A model generated the notes under the pieces. It was not told where the DNA came from, made no database searches, and saw nothing but the letters and a program-made list of their open reading frames with translations. 17,193 nt of DNA from CAZPXF01 sp964590945. GTDB lineage: Bacteria > Bacillota > Clostridia > Lachnospirales > Lachnospiraceae. Where the stretch lies: NCBI GenBank assembly GCA_964590945.1, contig CAZPXF010000047.1, forward strand, positions 1 to 17,193, read 5' to 3'. Both the position numbers and the translations under genes were made by a program. Below, one piece after another: positions 14,757-17,193 of the stretch (the first letter of the stretch is position 1; each line of letters begins with the position of its first letter).

Positions 14757-14786
14757 TTGACGGGGAAAACCAGTCTATGCTATAGT
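14757..14786 (+). promoter_or_regulatory. Extended -10 promoter of the rpmG-secE-nusG-rplK-rplA operon
   Basis: TTGACG (14757-14762), 18-bp spacer and TATAGT (14781-14786), with TG one base before the -10 (TGCTATAGT). The start would be near 14793, leaving a leader of about 134 nt. Confidence 0.65.
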
Positions 14787-14873
14787 AATAAGGCGACATG
14801 GAAGTAAGGTCTTTTTTTTTGTGTGCATTTTTTCAAAGGAACAGGGGAAGATGCTTAGAGAAAAAGGACCGCT

Positions 14874-14899
14874 CAGGACAGTCCTGTATACTGTCTTTT
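14874..14899 (+). promoter_or_regulatory. Hairpin with T-run in the rpmG leader, candidate attenuator
   Basis: GACAGT (14877-14882) pairs with ACTGTC (14890-14895) around a 7-nt loop, extended by G-U and A-U pairs, and leads into TTTT (14896-14899). An alternative, mutually exclusive fold is CAGGAC-A-GTCCTG (14874-14886). It lies about 28 bp before the rpmG start. The attenuator role is inferred from the geometry. Confidence 0.35.
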
Positions 14900-14926
14900 A
14901 TCAAAGAATAAAGCGAGGTGGAAGTT

Positions 14927-15076
14927 GTGCGTACAAGAATTACATTGGCATGTACAGAGTGCAAGCGGCGTAACTACAATACTACAAAAGACAAGAAGAA
15001 ACATCCGGAGAGAATGGAGATCAAAAAGTATTGCAGATTCTGCAGGAAACATACGCCGCATAAAGAGACGAAGTAA
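14927..15076 (+). CDS. rpmG: Ribosomal protein bL33 (zinc-binding form)
   Basis: A 49-residue protein reading VRTRITLACTECKRRNY at its start and ending KETK, a full-length bL33. It is the C+ form: C9-x2-C12 and C36-x2-C39 make a zinc ribbon. bL33 sits near the E site of the 50S subunit. The start is GTG, supported by GAGGTG 6 nt upstream and by exact agreement with the family's N-terminus. The gene leads into secE 20 bp later, the usual Firmicutes order. Unlike in many relatives, no tRNA-Trp gene separates them. Confidence 0.93.
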   Translation: MRTRITLACTECKRRNYNTTKDKKKHPERMEIKKYCRFCRKHTPHKETK

Positions 15077-15096
15077 TCGCAAAGAGGAGTTTGAAT

Positions 15097-15303
15097 ATGA
15101 GCAGTAACAAGAAAAGCAAAGCTCCGAAGAAAGCAAGCTGGTGGACAGGCGTCAAGGCGGAATTCCGGAAGATCATCTGGCCTGACAGGATCACGCTGGC
15201 AAAAGAAACAACAGCAGTTGTAGTGGTATCCGTATTACTGGGTGCGTTGATTTCTGTTCTGGATGTATTCATCAAGTTTGGAATCGACCTTTTAGTAAGA
15301 TAA
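15097..15303 (+). CDS. secE: Preprotein translocase subunit SecE
   Basis: A 68-residue protein of the short Gram-positive SecE type. A basic N-terminus leads to an amphipathic stretch FRKIIWPDR (about 24-32), the conserved W-P core that clamps SecY. One membrane span follows at about 39-62. It is an essential part of the SecYEG channel. The ATG at 15097 was chosen because AGAGGAG lies 7 nt upstream; a TTG two codons earlier is in frame but less well placed. It lies between rpmG and nusG, the standard location. Confidence 0.92.
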   Translation: MSSNKKSKAPKKASWWTGVKAEFRKIIWPDRITLAKETTAVVVVSVLLGALISVLDVFIKFGIDLLVR

Positions 15304-15335
15304 TTACGTCGGCAGTAATGGAAAGGTGATTAAGA

Positions 15336-15854
15336 ATGGCAGAAGCAAAATGGTATGTTGTTCATACTTATTCGGGCTATGAGAATAAGGTTAAGGCCAA
15401 TATTGACAAGACGATTGAGAACCGTCATCTGGAGGATCAGATCCTGGAGGTTCGTGTTCCGATGCTCGAGGTTGTAGAGGCAAAGAACGGTACGCAGAAA
15501 GCTGTTGAAAAGAAGATGTTTCCGGGGTATGTACTCATTCACATGATCATGAATGACGACACATGGTATGTTGTCAGAAATACCCGCGGCGTAACAGGAT
15601 TTGTCGGACCCGGTTCCAAGCCGGTGCCGCTGACGGAGGAAGAGATGCTTCCGCTCGGCGCAGCAGGGAAAGAGATTCAGGTGGACTATAAGGTCGGCGA
15701 CATGATCACAGTGATCGCAGGAGCCTGGAAGGATACGGTCGGGAATATTCAGACGATCAATCCTGCAAAGCAGAGTCTGACGATCAATGTAGAGCTTTTC
15801 GGCCGGGAGACGCCGGTTGAACTCAGCTTTGCAGAAGTAAGAAAAGCGCAGTAA
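15336..15854 (+). CDS. nusG: Transcription termination/antitermination factor NusG
   Basis: A 172-residue protein of normal length. The NGN domain covers about 1-105, with KWYVVHTYSGYENKVKANI (5-23), KKMFPGYVLIHM (59-70) and NTRGVTGFVG (82-91). The KOW domain covers about 118-170, with YKVGDMITVIAGAWKDTVG (118-136). NusG binds RNA polymerase across the cleft, modulates pausing and couples transcription to translation or Rho. The ATG follows GGAAAGGTG. Its place between secE and rplK is conserved across bacteria. Confidence 0.95.
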   Translation: MAEAKWYVVHTYSGYENKVKANIDKTIENRHLEDQILEVRVPMLEVVEAKNGTQKAVEKKMFPGYVLIHMIMNDDTWYVVRNTRGVTGFVGPGSKPVPLTEEEMLPLGAAGKEIQVDYKVGDMITVIAGAWKDTVGNIQTINPAKQSLTINVELFGRETPVELSFAEVRKAQ

Positions 15855-15911
15855 AAGCTTATTCGGCGTACGCATAGCCTGCGTCGCTGAAAATATGTAA
15901 CATTTATCAAA

Positions 15912-15939
15912 GTGGGAGGGATATCCCCGCGAACACCAC
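15912..15939 (+). promoter_or_regulatory. L1-type RNA operator hairpin before rplK
   Basis: GTGG (15912-15915) pairs with CCAC (15936-15939), and GGG (15918-15920) with CCC (15925-15927), leaving an asymmetric internal loop (GA opposite about eight nt). It lies just upstream of the rplK Shine-Dalgarno AAGGAGG. The shape fits the mRNA mimic of the 23S rRNA L1 site, through which L1 represses its own operon. Confidence 0.6.
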
Positions 15940-15954
15940 AAGGAGGTACTTGAA

Positions 15955-16380
15955 ATGGCAAAGAAAGTAACAGGTTATATCAAATTACAGATCCCTGCAG
16001 GGAAGGCAACGCCGGCGCCGCCGGTCGGACCGGCGCTTGGTCAGCACGGCGTAAACATCATGGAGTTTACCAAGCAGTTCAATGCAAGAACAGCAGACCA
16101 GAACGGTATGATCATTCCTGTAGTAATCACAGTTTACAATGACAGAAGCTTCAGCTTCATCACAAAGACACCACCGGCAGCAGTTCTTATTAAGAAAGCC
16201 TGCAATATCAAGTCCGGATCAGGCGCTCCGAACAAGACAAAGGTCGCTAAGATCACAAAGGCTCAGGTTCAGGAGATCGCTGAATTAAAGAGACCGGATC
16301 TGAACGCAGCTACTCTTGAGGCAGCTATGAGCATGATCGAGGGCACATGCCGCAGTATGGGTGTAACAGTTGTGGACTAA
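15955..16380 (+). CDS. rplK: Ribosomal protein uL11
   Basis: A 141-residue full-length uL11. The N-terminal domain has KLQIPAGKATPAPPVGPALG (10-29), the Pro-rich segment at the factor-binding site, and QHGVNIMEF (30-38). The C-terminal RNA-binding domain includes SGSGAPNKTKVAKIT (87-101), then AELKRPDLNA, and ends GVTVVD. It binds the GTPase-associated centre of 23S rRNA and takes part in the stringent response and thiopeptide sensitivity. AAGGAGG lies 8 nt upstream. Expression is probably controlled by L1 through the hairpin just before it. Confidence 0.96.
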   Translation: MAKKVTGYIKLQIPAGKATPAPPVGPALGQHGVNIMEFTKQFNARTADQNGMIIPVVITVYNDRSFSFITKTPPAAVLIKKACNIKSGSGAPNKTKVAKITKAQVQEIAELKRPDLNAATLEAAMSMIEGTCRSMGVTVVD

Positions 16381-16434
16381 GCGTTTTGACGAGAGATTCG
16401 TGATCGCTTTGAAAATTGTAGATCAGATTTATAT

Positions 16435-16463
16435 GTGGGAGGGCTCGCTCCCGATATTACCAC
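16435..16463 (+). promoter_or_regulatory. Second L1-type RNA operator hairpin before rplA
   Basis: GTGG (16435-16438) pairs with CCAC (16460-16463), and GGG (16441-16443) can pair with CCC (16450-16452). It shares GTGGGAGGG and the ACCAC arm with the element before rplK, and is followed by AGGAGG. A competing inner stem GGGAG/CTCCC is possible. The repeat of the same motif in both intergenic gaps supports a regulatory role. Confidence 0.6.
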
Positions 16464-16478
16464 TAGGAGGTTATTGAA

Positions 16479-17171
16479 ATGAAAAGAGGAAAGAAATATG
16501 TTGAGGCTTCCAAAGAGATCGTAAAGGGCAATCTTTACGAGAAGGAAGAAGCAATCGCATTAGTTAAGAAGACAGCAGTAGCAAAATTTGATGAAACCAT
16601 TGAAGCGCATATCAGAACAGGCTGCGACGGACGTCACGCTGACCAGCAGATCCGCGGCGCCGTAGTTCTGCCGCACGGAACAGGCAAGAAGGTTCGTATC
16701 CTCGTATTTGCAAAGGATGCAAAGGCTGATGAGGCAAGAGCAGCGGGAGCAGATTTCGTAGGAGCAGAAGAGCTGGTTCCAAAGATTCAGAATGAAGGCT
16801 GGTTCGATTATGATGTAGTTGTTGCTACACCAAACATGATGGGCGTTGTTGGACGTCTTGGCCGTATACTTGGACCTAAGGGATTAATGCCGAACCCGAA
16901 AGCCGGTACAGTTACGATGGATATCACAAAAGCAATCAACGATATCAAAGCCGGTAAGATCGAATACAGACTTGACAAAACAAACATTATCCATGTGCCA
17001 ATCGGAAAAGCTTCTTTCACAGAAGAGCAGTTAGCAGACAACTTCCAGACGCTTATCGACGCAGTCAACAAGGCAAGACCATCCGCAGTAAAAGGTCAGT
17101 TCCTTAAGAGTGTAACACTTTCATCTACAATGGGACCTGGCGTTAAGCTGAATCCGGTTAAGCTTTCATAA
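16479..17171 (+). CDS. rplA: Ribosomal protein uL1
   Basis: A 230-residue complete uL1. Recognisable parts are KRGKKYVEA (2-10), AHIRTGCDGRHADQQIRGAV (43-62), the inserted domain with NMMGVVGRLGRILGPKGLMP (118-137) then NPKAGTV, and the C-terminal SVTLSSTMGPGVKL (212-225). uL1 forms the mobile L1 stalk that guides deacylated tRNA out of the E site, and in many bacteria it represses its own mRNA. AGGAGG precedes the ATG. The stop lies 22 bp before the window end; the remaining bases start with TTGACA, possibly the beginning of the next operon's control region. Confidence 0.96.
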   Translation: MKRGKKYVEASKEIVKGNLYEKEEAIALVKKTAVAKFDETIEAHIRTGCDGRHADQQIRGAVVLPHGTGKKVRILVFAKDAKADEARAAGADFVGAEELVPKIQNEGWFDYDVVVATPNMMGVVGRLGRILGPKGLMPNPKAGTVTMDITKAINDIKAGKIEYRLDKTNIIHVPIGKASFTEEQLADNFQTLIDAVNKARPSAVKGQFLKSVTLSSTMGPGVKLNPVKLS

Positions 17172-17193
17172 TTGACAGCAGATCGAGATATAA

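Noticed and set aside
15077..15096. A tRNA-Trp gene between rpmG and secE, as in many relatives
   Set aside because: The gap is only 20 bp; no tRNA fits.

Overview
The window looks like chromosome of a strictly anaerobic Gram-positive bacterium of the Clostridia, most likely Lachnospiraceae (inference). Visible reasons: purine-rich Shine-Dalgarno sequences before nearly every gene, a 68-residue single-pass SecE, the order rpmG-secE-nusG-rplK-rplA, an oxygen-sensitive-type 2-hydroxyacyl-CoA dehydratase/activase protein, and an AP2-domain protein with Cys-rich repeats of a kind I know from this group. I see no mobile element, CRISPR array, tRNA or rRNA.

Layout. (1) 1-970: the 3' end of a sortase-family gene and, one step behind it, a gene for three Cys-rich repeats plus an AP2 domain. 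(2) 972-1568, minus: an HD-domain 5'-deoxynucleotidase-like phosphohydrolase, convergent with the AP2 gene; both stop codons sit in one perfect hairpin. (3) 1778-7910: a catabolic module for four-carbon sugar acids. A triosephosphate isomerase-family gene (minus) is divergent from a three-gene operon encoding a PdxA2-type dehydrogenase, a DUF1537-family kinase and a KdgT-family permease. A YcxB-like membrane protein and a DeoR-family repressor follow. The 339-bp divergent spacer is A-rich and carries a helically phased array of CGAAA boxes and two good promoters. (4) 8022-14657: a second operon with a MarR regulator, a 1435-residue fusion of two dehydratase activases with dehydratase-like domains, a PAP2-type phosphatase that overlaps it by 4 bp, and a family-2 glycosyltransferase. 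(5) 14757-17171: the ribosomal/transcription operon rpmG-secE-nusG-rplK-rplA, with an L1-type RNA hairpin before both rplK and rplA.

How the genes may work together. In module 3 the permease would import a tetronate such as D-threonate, the kinase phosphorylates it, and the PdxA2 enzyme oxidises and decarboxylates the product to dihydroxyacetone phosphate, which the isomerase-family enzyme could pass to glycolysis; the DeoR protein is the natural candidate repressor. In module 4 the shared operon links a probable ATP-driven radical dehydratase to a membrane lipid phosphatase and a glycosyltransferase. That hints at lipid or envelope chemistry, but the substrate cannot be read from sequence. 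Module 4 is the best candidate for something undescribed.
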